From Chryseobacterium gleum (GTDB lineage: Bacteria; Bacteroidota; Bacteroidia; Flavobacteriales_D; Crocinitomicaceae), in contig CAMDFN010000002.1 in assembly GCA_945897565.1 (NCBI GenBank), positions 62,001 to 126,000 on the forward strand: a stretch of 64,000 nucleotides of DNA, given 5' to 3'. The notes under the pieces were generated by a model that worked only from the letters and a program-made list of their open reading frames with translations, had not been told where the DNA came from and did not search any database. Made by a program: the position numbers and the translations under genes. Of the stretch, positions 52,373 to 60,494 are shown piece by piece (the stretch's first letter is position 1; every line of letters begins with the position of its first letter).

Positions 52373-53248
52373 ATGCTCCAAGAATTCGAAAATTACCTCC
52401 GCCAAGAAAAACGCTACTCAGCGCACACCTGCCTAGCCTACATGCAGGACCTCCAACAGTTCAGTACTTTTGCGGGTTGCAAGGAGCTCAGTGATTGGCA
52501 AGACCAAAATAGCGCAATCATCAGGGGCTGGATGGTTTCGATGCTAGAGCAAGGCCTCAGCAAGCGTTCGGTCAATCGCAAACTGGCAGCGTTGCGCACC
52601 TTTTTCAAGTGGTTGCGCAAAGAGGGCCGGCTCACCGAAAACCCCATGACGCGCATACAGGGCCCTAAAGGCGAAAAACGCTTACCTGTTTTTGTCAAAG
52701 AATCAGAACTCGATGCGCAAAAAGTGAGCGCACTTTTCAGTCCCGATTTTGAAGGGCTGCGCAATCAACTTATCATAGAGCTTTTTTATCAAACAGGGAT
52801 GCGTCTATCTGAGCTTATTGAGCTCAAAGAAGCTGCAGTAAATGCACAACATATTAAAGTTTTGGGTAAACGCAGCAAAGAACGCCTTATCCCAATTGCA
52901 CCTGAGCTGAGTATAAAAATCAATCATTACCGAGCAGCAAACCAGGCCTTGAGCCTCGACCATCCTAATTTGTTGGTGCGTAGAAATGGAGAAGCATTGT
53001 ATCCGCAACTGGTGTATCGCCTCGTTAAAGAAGTGCTCGGAACCTTAAGCGGTGTAGAAAAGCGCAGCCCGCATGTTTTGCGTCACACTTTTGCCACACA
53101 TATGCTCAATAATGGCGCCGGTCTCGAGACCCTCAAAGACCTGCTAGGCCATGCAAATTTATCGGCAACACAAGTCTATACGCACAATACATTTGCGCAA
53201 TTGCGCAAGGCTTATGGCAGCGCTCATCCAAGAGCACTGAAATCATAG
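52373..53248 (+). CDS. xerC: Tyrosine recombinase, XerC/XerD type
   Basis: Resolves chromosome dimers at dif with a partner recombinase. The 291-residue protein has an N-terminal core-binding domain (about 1-85) and the catalytic domain with arginine in YQTGMRLSELIE (about residue 144), lysine in GKRSKERL, HVLRHTFATHML (H-x-x-R), GHANLSATQVYTH and the nucleophile tyrosine near residue 269. Whether it is XerC or XerD is not settled. The ATG touches the rpsU terminator, so expression depends on read-through or an unseen promoter. Confidence 0.93.
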   Translation: MLQEFENYLRQEKRYSAHTCLAYMQDLQQFSTFAGCKELSDWQDQNSAIIRGWMVSMLEQGLSKRSVNRKLAALRTFFKWLRKEGRLTENPMTRIQGPKGEKRLPVFVKESELDAQKVSALFSPDFEGLRNQLIIELFYQTGMRLSELIELKEAAVNAQHIKVLGKRSKERLIPIAPELSIKINHYRAANQALSLDHPNLLVRRNGEALYPQLVYRLVKEVLGTLSGVEKRSPHVLRHTFATHMLNNGAGLETLKDLLGHANLSATQVYTHNTFAQLRKAYGSAHPRALKS

Positions 53249-53278
53249 TAAATTAATAGGCAAAGCGCTGAAATTGCC

Positions 53279-53286
53279 TATCTTTG
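53279..53286 (+). promoter_or_regulatory. -7 box of the PfkB kinase operon
   Basis: TATCTTTG, 17 bases before the ATG at 53304. It lies after the first codons of an alternative upstream frame, which supports the later start. Confidence 0.55.
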
Positions 53287-53303
53287 CCGCACAATTTAGA
53301 ACT

Positions 53304-54224
53304 ATGAATTTAGCAGCAGTTGGTAGTGTCGCATTCGATGCCATCGAAACACCCTTCGGGAAAACAGATAAAATCGTTGGTGGCGCGGGCTCTTATATCG
53401 CCTTGGCCTCTTCATTCTTCGTGAAAGAACAGAGTCTGATCTCTGTAGTAGGCGGAGATTTCCCCAAAGAATTTCTCTCTTTATTAGAAGCAAAAGGAGT
53501 TGATATCAGTGGTATTGAAATCAAACAAGATGAAAAAACTTTTTTCTGGTCGGGTCGTTACCATACCGATCTGAACGCCCGCGATACCCTCATTACCGAA
53601 CTCAATGTGCTCGCCGATTTCAAACCAGTAGTTCCAGCACAAGCTCAAAATGCAGCCTTTTTAATGCTCGGTAACTTGAGCCCAGCTGTTCAATTATCTG
53701 TCATTGAGCAAATGACTACTCGTCCAAAACTCATCGCTATGGACACCATGAATTTCTGGATGGACATCGCCTTAGATGAGCTCAAAGAAACACTCAAGCA
53801 CATAGACGTCCTGATCATCAACGACGAAGAAGCGCGTCAGCTTTCTGGTGTCTACTCCTTGCGCAAAGCTGCTGCACTCATTCGCGCAATGGGCCCAGCC
53901 ATCCTGATTATCAAAAAAGGAGAGCACGGTGCTTTGTTGTTCCACGAAACAAATATTTTTTATGCACCCGCGCTTCCATTAGAAGAAGTTTTTGACCCAA
54001 CCGGTGCAGGCGACACCTTCGCAGGTGGCTTTATGGGCTATTTAGCTGCATCGCCACAGCTCAACTTCGAAACCATGAAACGCGCCATTATTGCCGGTTC
54101 TGCTCTCGCATCTTTCTGCGTAGAAAAATTTGGCACAGAGCGTTTACTCGAAATCAATCAACAAGACCTACACAAGCGCATGCAAGAATTTGTCGCTTTA
54201 TCTACCTTTCAACTGGAAGCCTAA
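53304..54224 (+). CDS. PfkB-family carbohydrate kinase
   Basis: A 306-residue cytoplasmic kinase of the ribokinase fold. It has the early GGAGSYIALASSFF region, the middle VLIINDEEARQLSG, and the signature DPTGAGDTFAGGFMGYL (about residues 232-248), which holds the catalytic aspartate. Substrate may be a sugar or nucleoside and is not readable. Its stop overlaps the DUF349 gene start (TAATG), so the two are coupled. The earlier frame to 53274 is not used because the -7 box would lie within it. Confidence 0.93.
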   Translation: MNLAAVGSVAFDAIETPFGKTDKIVGGAGSYIALASSFFVKEQSLISVVGGDFPKEFLSLLEAKGVDISGIEIKQDEKTFFWSGRYHTDLNARDTLITELNVLADFKPVVPAQAQNAAFLMLGNLSPAVQLSVIEQMTTRPKLIAMDTMNFWMDIALDELKETLKHIDVLIINDEEARQLSGVYSLRKAAALIRAMGPAILIIKKGEHGALLFHETNIFYAPALPLEEVFDPTGAGDTFAGGFMGYLAASPQLNFETMKRAIIAGSALASFCVEKFGTERLLEINQQDLHKRMQEFVALSTFQLEA

Positions 54225-55933
54225 TGGAATTACAGCATTACACCGAACAAATTGTGGCTTTGAGCCAGCAAGAAGACCTTTTGCAACTTGGCCGCACGGC
54301 AAGTGAACACAAACAGCACTTCGAAGATCTTTTGATAGAACTCGAGCGCCAAGAGCAGGTCAAGCGCCTAGATGCTGCCGACCAAGGCAATTCTTATGAA
54401 GAAATCGATTATTCGACGCAAAAAGAAGCGTTTTTTGAGGCCTTCAATCTATTTGTAAGCAAGCGCAAAGCGCAACAACAGCTTCAGCAGACCCTCGAGA
54501 CACAAAACCTCAAGCTCAAAAGAGACCTCATTACGCGCCTCAAAGAAGTCATTGACAACGAAGAGATAATTGGCACCGCTTTTCAGGCCTACAAAGAAAT
54601 TCACGAGACCTGGAAGAAAATCGGTGCTATTCCACGCGAGCAGCGCGAAACCATTCAGAAGGAGTACTCTCGTTTACTCGAGATTTTCTTTTACAATATC
54701 AAAATCTATAAAGAGCTCAAAGACCACGACTACCGCCGCAACAAACAACTTAAAGAGGACTTGATTTTCAAACTCAAACAGTTGCGCGTGTCTGCGCTTG
54801 AACAACGCGATCTAGAAGCGCAGCTTCATGTTCTTCAAGACGAATGGGAAGAAATTGGCCCAGTTCAAAACGAAGAATGGGAGCTCATGAAAAATACTTA
54901 CTGGGAAGCCGTTCGCAGTATCTACGACAAAATCAACGAACACTACGAGGCCCAAAGACAAGTACTTAAGGCGAACATCGCTGCCAAGAAAAAATTAGTT
55001 GCCGACCTAGCAGAGCGCTTGAAAGAAGTGGAACAATGGAACAACTTCAAACATTGGGAAACCCAAACGGCTTTTGTACTCGATTTACAGGCGCAATGGA
55101 AAACAATAGGCTCGGGTAGTCGCAAAGACAACGAAGCTATTTATCAATCCTTTAGAGCGCTTTGCGACGATTTCTTTTCCGCTAAAAAGAACTTTTCAAA
55201 AGAAATCGATGCCGTTAGTCAAGAAATCGTTCAAAATAAAAAGGGTTTGATTGAAAAAGCACAAGCTTTGAGCAGCTCGACCGACTGGAAAAATACCGCT
55301 GAACAACTCAAGAAACTCCAAAAACAATGGCAAGAATTCGGTTCTGCAGGCCAGCGTTACGAAAACAAATTATGGAAAGAATTCAGAGCGGCATGCAATG
55401 GTTTCTTTGATGCGCGCCAAGCACATTTTGAAGGTCAAGACGCGGAGAATTCCGACAACCTCGCTGCCAAGCAAGCTTTAATTGCAGCCCTCAATCAGTA
55501 TGCCTTGCCAACCGACAAACAAGCTGCCTTGGCTCAATTGCGCGACTTTCAGCAACAATTCAATGCAATTGGTCAGGTAGGCATCAAAGAAAGACAAAAC
55601 ATCTATACTGCGTTCAAAACACGCATGGATGAACTCTACAAAGACCTCAAGCTAGAAGGGCAAGAAAAAGAACGCATATTCTTTGAGGCCAAACTCGAAG
55701 GTTTGTTGGCTTCACCAGACAAACAACGCCTCTTGCAGTCAGAGCGCCAAGAGATCCGCAAACAAATCGATTTCTTACAAAAAGATATTTTCACCTTAGA
55801 AAACAATCTTGGTTTCTTTGCGCGCTCCAAAGGTGCAGACCAACTTCGCCTAGACGTTCAGAAGAAAGTCGAAGCAGCGCAAGAAAAAATCCAAGGCCTC
55901 AAAGCTAAGCTCAAACTCATCCCAAATGAATAG
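54224..55933 (+). CDS. DUF349 coiled-coil protein
   Basis: A 569-residue charged helical protein made of repeated DUF349 units of about 75 residues (W-x-x-I-G-x-(V/I)-x-R-x-x-x-E...). Examples include THETWKKIGAIPREQRE-type, LQDEWEEIGPVQNEEWE, LQAQWKTIGSGSRKDNE and LQKQWQEFGSAGQRYEN. There are about five units and a C-terminal coiled coil (about 490-565). It has no signal peptide. Function is unknown in Bacteroidota. It is coupled to the PfkB kinase upstream and the membrane protein downstream. Confidence 0.9.
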   Translation: MELQHYTEQIVALSQQEDLLQLGRTASEHKQHFEDLLIELERQEQVKRLDAADQGNSYEEIDYSTQKEAFFEAFNLFVSKRKAQQQLQQTLETQNLKLKRDLITRLKEVIDNEEIIGTAFQAYKEIHETWKKIGAIPREQRETIQKEYSRLLEIFFYNIKIYKELKDHDYRRNKQLKEDLIFKLKQLRVSALEQRDLEAQLHVLQDEWEEIGPVQNEEWELMKNTYWEAVRSIYDKINEHYEAQRQVLKANIAAKKKLVADLAERLKEVEQWNNFKHWETQTAFVLDLQAQWKTIGSGSRKDNEAIYQSFRALCDDFFSAKKNFSKEIDAVSQEIVQNKKGLIEKAQALSSSTDWKNTAEQLKKLQKQWQEFGSAGQRYENKLWKEFRAACNGFFDARQAHFEGQDAENSDNLAAKQALIAALNQYALPTDKQAALAQLRDFQQQFNAIGQVGIKERQNIYTAFKTRMDELYKDLKLEGQEKERIFFEAKLEGLLASPDKQRLLQSERQEIRKQIDFLQKDIFTLENNLGFFARSKGADQLRLDVQKKVEAAQEKIQGLKAKLKLIPNE

Positions 55934-56585
55934 CTTCATTAATTTACTCTTGTTGGTCTTGAGCTTTCCGGCGCTATTGTTCTCCGTCTTCGTTGGCTTT
56001 GACCTCCCCATTGATTTTCTCAACACAACCGGTAAGCGCCTCACTTTCAGTACCGAAGTATATCTTGGTTTGGGCCTCTTGCTTTTGATTATTGGCCTTA
56101 GACGCAGCATCCGCCGCTGGATGGGCGTTTCTATGGTAAAGCAGGTCGGCAAATTTGTTTGGAATGCAGCCATCAGCAAAGAGCGTCGCACGCGTGTATT
56201 TGTCTATAATTCACTAGAAGGCGTGGTCTTTTTGAGCTTGGCATTTGCGCATTGGTTTCTCACACCTTCAGCTATTTTTGTGCTGTTTGTTTACCTCGTT
56301 TTAGCACTTGATTCCTTTCTTTTTATCCTCATCAATCAATCCAATTTTAGGGTAGGGCTAAGTTCAAAAGCAATTCTTGTCGCCGATAGAGAAGTTCTTC
56401 TCATTTACCTAAATGGCCTTAGAAAAGTGTCGGTTAGTCAGCAAACAGTATACTTTGACTACAGCGAAAACCTCCAGCTTTCTTTTCCTTTAGATTGTAT
56501 CGAAGAACAGCAAAAAGCTAACTTCTTTGCTGCATTAGAGGGTCAGATAGATCGCGACCGCGTTCTTTTTCAGCACACAAAATAG
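55926..56585 (+). CDS. Membrane protein of unknown function
   Basis: A 219-residue protein with four predicted spans (about 4-24, 44-62, 92-112 and 113-137) and a cytoplasmic or periplasmic C-terminal domain of about 75 residues. I recognise no family. Its start overlaps the DUF349 stop by eight bases, so it belongs to the PfkB-DUF349 operon. The basic loop RRSIRRWMGVSMVK between spans 2 and 3 suggests an inside loop. Confidence 0.72.
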   Translation: MNSFINLLLLVLSFPALLFSVFVGFDLPIDFLNTTGKRLTFSTEVYLGLGLLLLIIGLRRSIRRWMGVSMVKQVGKFVWNAAISKERRTRVFVYNSLEGVVFLSLAFAHWFLTPSAIFVLFVYLVLALDSFLFILINQSNFRVGLSSKAILVADREVLLIYLNGLRKVSVSQQTVYFDYSENLQLSFPLDCIEEQQKANFFAALEGQIDRDRVLFQHTK

Positions 56586-56603
56586 ATTTTGTACATTCGT
56601 ACA

Positions 56604-57605
56604 ATGCACGGTGTAACCCCTCAAAAAATTCTGCTTGTTCGCTTTAGTTCTATCGGCGATATCGTCCTGACTTTCCCTGTTGTTGCCGCTATTAAATCTT
56701 ACTTTCCGACTTGTCAAATAGATTACGTCACGAAGCAGCAATTTGCTACATTACTCCAAGCTAGTCCGGACATCAACCAGACTTTTCTGCTAGAAAATTC
56801 CTTGACCCAATTGCGTCAACAAATTGACTTCTCTCAGTACGATGCTATATTTGATTTACACCACAACCTGCGCACGCGCTTATTGCTGCGGTCCTGCGGT
56901 GCAACGGTGTATCGGTTTCCAAAAAATAACTTGCAAAAGTGGTTGCTGACCAAATTTAAGATGCGTCCAAAGCAGCGCACCCATGTGGTAGAGCGTTATT
57001 TGCAACCCCTTTCTCAACTAGTTGCCGACTGGCAGCCACTTTATAGCCCATTGAAGTATGTGATCCCAATTGCGGCTCAATTTGATGTGGAAGCAAGGTA
57101 TGGCGTCAAGCCAAAAACCTACACGGCATTGGCTATCGGTGCGCAGTTTGCTACTAAAAGATTGCCCACTGATTTACTCATTCAACTCATTGAGCAATTC
57201 AGCCACCCAATTGTTATTTTAGGTGGAAAGGAAGACCTTCAAACGGCCGAACTTATTTTAAAAAATTGTCGTCGGCATAAAGTGATCTCAGCTGTCGGCC
57301 AAACAAATATACATGAGTCGGCGTGGTTGATTCAAAATGCAAAAGCATTGCTCACACACGATACCGGCCTCATGCACATTGGCGCAAGTTTTGACTTGCC
57401 AATACATGTCATTTGGGGCAATACAACTCGTGATTTTGGAATGTACCCATACCGATTGGAGCAAGAAGATATTTTCCATTATGAAGTGGAGCATTTAGCT
57501 TGCCGCCCCTGTTCTAAAATAGGTCATCAGGAATGTCCGAAAGGGCATTTTGACTGCATGCGCAAGCAAGATTTACAGCAAATTGCAGCAGCGCTTAACC
57601 AATAG
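56604..57605 (+). CDS. Family 9 glycosyltransferase (heptosyltransferase-like)
   Basis: A 333-residue inner-face enzyme of the GT9 family, which adds heptose or similar sugars to lipopolysaccharide core. The N-terminus has KILLVRFSSIGDIVLTFPVV, the middle AQFATKRLP, and the C-terminal half THDTGLMHIGASFDLPIHVIWGNT, the nucleotide-sugar site. Four cysteines near the end (LACRPCSKIGHQECPKGHFDC) resemble the ending seen in many family members. ATG 56604 is preferred over TTG 56589. Confidence 0.93.
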   Translation: MHGVTPQKILLVRFSSIGDIVLTFPVVAAIKSYFPTCQIDYVTKQQFATLLQASPDINQTFLLENSLTQLRQQIDFSQYDAIFDLHHNLRTRLLLRSCGATVYRFPKNNLQKWLLTKFKMRPKQRTHVVERYLQPLSQLVADWQPLYSPLKYVIPIAAQFDVEARYGVKPKTYTALAIGAQFATKRLPTDLLIQLIEQFSHPIVILGGKEDLQTAELILKNCRRHKVISAVGQTNIHESAWLIQNAKALLTHDTGLMHIGASFDLPIHVIWGNTTRDFGMYPYRLEQEDIFHYEVEHLACRPCSKIGHQECPKGHFDCMRKQDLQQIAAALNQ

Positions 57606-57648
57606 AGTTCAGCTTACAGTAGTTTCTGCAGAAGGTCAGCAACGAAAT

Positions 57649-58167
57649 TTATGCGTTGTCCAAAAACAATTTTTTGAGTTCAGTGGCCTCAGATGCTTTC
57701 ATCTTGCCCGCCAAAATAAGCGCCAACTGCTTGCGTCTTAGCGCGCCTTCGTAGCGCATTTTTTCTTCGTCAGTTTCTGGGATCAGTTCGGGAACCTGAA
57801 TCGGATTTCCGTTCTGGTCTACAGCTACAAAGGTATAAATAGCCTCGTTGCATTTTTCGCGTTTGCCGGTAACGGGATCTTCTACAAAAACATCTAAAAA
57901 CACTTCCATGGAGGAATTAAAAGCCCTCGAGACTTTGGCCTCAAGTGTTACAATTGAAGCGTGGTTGATGGGTTTTTGAAAAGATACATTGTTGACTGAT
58001 GCTGTTACCACTACGCGTTTGGAGTGTCGGTGCGCAGAAACACTAGCAATGACGTCCATCCAAGCGAGGAGCTGACCTCCGAAAAGATTACCGAGGGTGT
58101 TGGTGTCGTTTGGCAATACAATTTTGGTTGTAATAGCGAGGGTATCAATGGCTTTATTGGCTTTCAT
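57649..58167 (-). CDS. Acyl-CoA thioesterase, hotdog fold
   Basis: A 172-residue cytoplasmic hydrolase of acyl-CoA to free fatty acid and CoA. The sequence has the family core NTLGNLFGGQLLAWMDVIASVSAHRHS, containing the asparagine-containing turn and the catalytic-region aspartate. It has one hotdog domain (about 15-130). The -7 box ends four bases before the ATG. The gene converges with the GT9 gene with 43 bases between their ends and no clear terminator. Confidence 0.92.
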   Translation of the reverse strand: MKANKAIDTLAITTKIVLPNDTNTLGNLFGGQLLAWMDVIASVSAHRHSKRVVVTASVNNVSFQKPINHASIVTLEAKVSRAFNSSMEVFLDVFVEDPVTGKREKCNEAIYTFVAVDQNGNPIQVPELIPETDEEKMRYEGALRRKQLALILAGKMKASEATELKKLFLDNA

Positions 58168-58171
58168 AGAA

Positions 58172-58179
58172 CAAAGTTA
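58172..58179 (-). promoter_or_regulatory. -7 box of the thioesterase, four bases from the ATG
   Basis: Minus strand TAACTTTG, followed by TTCT and the ATG ending at 58167. Exact TAnnTTTG match; predicts a leaderless mRNA. Confidence 0.65.
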
Positions 58180-58239
58180 GTGAATCAATGTTATCGATTA
58201 TATTTATAAGTAGAATATTATAATTTGTAAGACTTATTG

Positions 58240-58247
58240 TATTTTTA
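58240..58247 (+). promoter_or_regulatory. -7 box of the M43 metalloprotease gene
   Basis: TATTTTTA, 32 bases before the ATG at 58280, in the divergent region shared with the thioesterase. Confidence 0.4.
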
Positions 58248-58279
58248 CCACGAACTATAATGCTCTATCAGAATCAACT

Positions 58280-60478
58280 ATGAAACGTTACTCCACTTTG
58301 GTGCTCTTTTTCGGTGCACTCTCTCTTTTTTCTATAGCCCAAGCCCAAAAGCCACAGCGTGTTTTGGACGTGCAAAACATGCGCGAAGGCGAAAGCGTAG
58401 AATATTGCATTACGCACAAAAAACATGCGGCCTTGCTCCAAAATCCTGACTACGTAAACGGCCTTGCCATTGCCGAAGCAGAGTTCGCTAGCGTCTCAAA
58501 AAAAGGCGAAGCGCAAAAGGCAACTATTTACACCATTCCAGTTGTATTTCACGTACTTCATTTTGGCGGTATTGAAAACATATCTGATGAACAAATTCTC
58601 AATGCATTAGCGCTCCTGAACAGAGATTACCGCAAGCAAAATGCAGATACGGCTAACGTGCACCCCGATTTTCAAGGAATGCCTGCCGACATTGAGGTAG
58701 AATTTAAGTTAGCTACTATCGCGCCAAACGGCCAATGCTTTAGCGGCGTCACCCGCACTTTTTCTCCTTTGAGCCTTCAGGGTGACGACGGCGGCAACCA
58801 AGTAGATGCAATCGTTGCCGGCAATAACGTTTACAACGGTGTTTGGCCAGGTAATAAATACCTCAATATCTTTATTTGTGGTGAAATTGGTGGAGCCGCG
58901 GGCTATACTTACAAACCTTCGAATTGGGGTGCAACAAGTATGCAAAATGGCATCTGGATACTTCATGACTACGTAGGTGCAATCGGAACCGGTTCAGTAG
59001 GCGCAAGCCGCGCACTCACGCATGAGGTAGGGCATTGGCTCAACCTCGATCATACTTGGGGAGGCAACAATAACCCAGGAAACACAACTAGCTGTCCGGG
59101 TAACGGTGACAACGTTCAAGATACACCAACTTGTATCGGTGTATCAGCATGTCTTCTCAATTCAAATACTTGCAACAACGACAATGCTTTTTGGGGTTTT
59201 GATATCCGCGACAACGTAGAAAACTACATGGATTACTCTTACTGCTCCAAAATGTATACTGAAGGGCAGCGCACACGCATGCGCAACGCTTTGCAAGTAA
59301 CGAGCACTGGACGCGCCAATGTGGTGTCTGCCGCCAATTTAGCCGCGGTGGGTGCTTCTGGCACGCCATATCTTTGCAAGACCGACTTCAGCGCTGATAA
59401 AACTACCATTTGCCTAGGCAATACCGTTCAGTTTCAAGACGAATCATACAATGCAGTTTCAAGTTGGAGTTGGGTGATCACGCCTTCCACAGGTTGGAGT
59501 TTTGCCAACGGTACTTCAGCAAGTTCTACACACCCTGCCATTACTTTTGAAACGCCAGGAATGTATGATATCCAGCTAACCGCCAGCGATGGCACCAACA
59601 GCGATGCCGAGACAAAAACAGGATTTATTCGCGTGTTGGGCGCTCCAGCGAGCATTCCTTATTGGGAAGGCTTTGAGGACTACACCACATTGAATAACCT
59701 TCCTAATTGGGAAGTATTCAACGCTCCAAGCAACAATACATTTGTTGTTGAATCAAACTTCGGTCATTCAGGTTCAAAATGCGCGCGTCTCAATAATTTT
59801 GGTCAGGCGGCCTCTAATTTAGACGAGCTTACCTCTACCAACATTGATTTGTCAGGCATCGATACCACAACCGGTACCGTTACACTTTCTTTCCGCTATG
59901 CTTACCGCAAAAGAACTTCCAGTGATTACGAATACCTCAAAGTATTCATTACCGGCAACTGCGGCGAAAACTGGGCCCAAAGAAAAACCCTAGGAGGAAA
60001 CCAACTCTCTAATCAGGTTTCTTCTAGCTCATGGGTCCCAACAAGTCAAGCTGACTGGGTAACAATCCACATGACAAACGTTACCAATAACTACTTTACC
60101 GATAATTTCCGCATGCGTTTCAAGTTTGAGGGTGAGGGCGGTAACAACTTCTTCTTAGACGACATCAATTTGTATAGCGGTAGCCCTTCTAACGATTTAG
60201 TCTTGGCTACTGTTGGTCAAAACCAATTCGATGATCTAAACCTCTATCCAAATCCAACCGACGGAGATATCCATGTGCAGTTTACCGCTCAGATCGGCGG
60301 AGCAGCCCAATTGCGCATCACCGACTTGAGTGGCAAAAGCATAGCAAATTATTCATTGCAAGTACAGACCGGAGCCAATTTAGTGATCACAGATACAAAG
60401 CAATTGGCAAGCGGTAGCTACCTAATGGTTCTTGAGCTCAATGGCCAGACCACTATCCGAACGTTTGTTGTCAAATAA
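58280..60478 (+). CDS. M43-family metalloprotease with PKD and T9SS domains
   Basis: A 732-residue secreted zinc protease. After a signal peptide (1-22) and a propeptide-like region comes the M43 (pappalysin/cytophagalysin) domain with the zinc motif HEVGHWLNLDH at about 248-258 and a Met-turn in ENYMDYSYC near 314. A PKD domain follows (about 370-455), then a beta-jelly-roll (about 455-635), and a T9SS type A sorting domain (about 650-732, LYPNPTDGDIHVQF). T9SS would place it outside the cell. It probably degrades external proteins. Confidence 0.95.
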   Translation: MKRYSTLVLFFGALSLFSIAQAQKPQRVLDVQNMREGESVEYCITHKKHAALLQNPDYVNGLAIAEAEFASVSKKGEAQKATIYTIPVVFHVLHFGGIENISDEQILNALALLNRDYRKQNADTANVHPDFQGMPADIEVEFKLATIAPNGQCFSGVTRTFSPLSLQGDDGGNQVDAIVAGNNVYNGVWPGNKYLNIFICGEIGGAAGYTYKPSNWGATSMQNGIWILHDYVGAIGTGSVGASRALTHEVGHWLNLDHTWGGNNNPGNTTSCPGNGDNVQDTPTCIGVSACLLNSNTCNNDNAFWGFDIRDNVENYMDYSYCSKMYTEGQRTRMRNALQVTSTGRANVVSAANLAAVGASGTPYLCKTDFSADKTTICLGNTVQFQDESYNAVSSWSWVITPSTGWSFANGTSASSTHPAITFETPGMYDIQLTASDGTNSDAETKTGFIRVLGAPASIPYWEGFEDYTTLNNLPNWEVFNAPSNNTFVVESNFGHSGSKCARLNNFGQAASNLDELTSTNIDLSGIDTTTGTVTLSFRYAYRKRTSSDYEYLKVFITGNCGENWAQRKTLGGNQLSNQVSSSSWVPTSQADWVTIHMTNVTNNYFTDNFRMRFKFEGEGGNNFFLDDINLYSGSPSNDLVLATVGQNQFDDLNLYPNPTDGDIHVQFTAQIGGAAQLRITDLSGKSIANYSLQVQTGANLVITDTKQLASGSYLMVLELNGQTTIRTFVVK

Positions 60479-60494
60479 AATTTGGGAAACGGGC

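Noticed and set aside
52373-53248. Integrase of a mobile element
   Set aside because: It lies directly after rpsU among core genes, no att repeats or phage genes are seen, and the sequence fits a XerC/XerD housekeeping recombinase.
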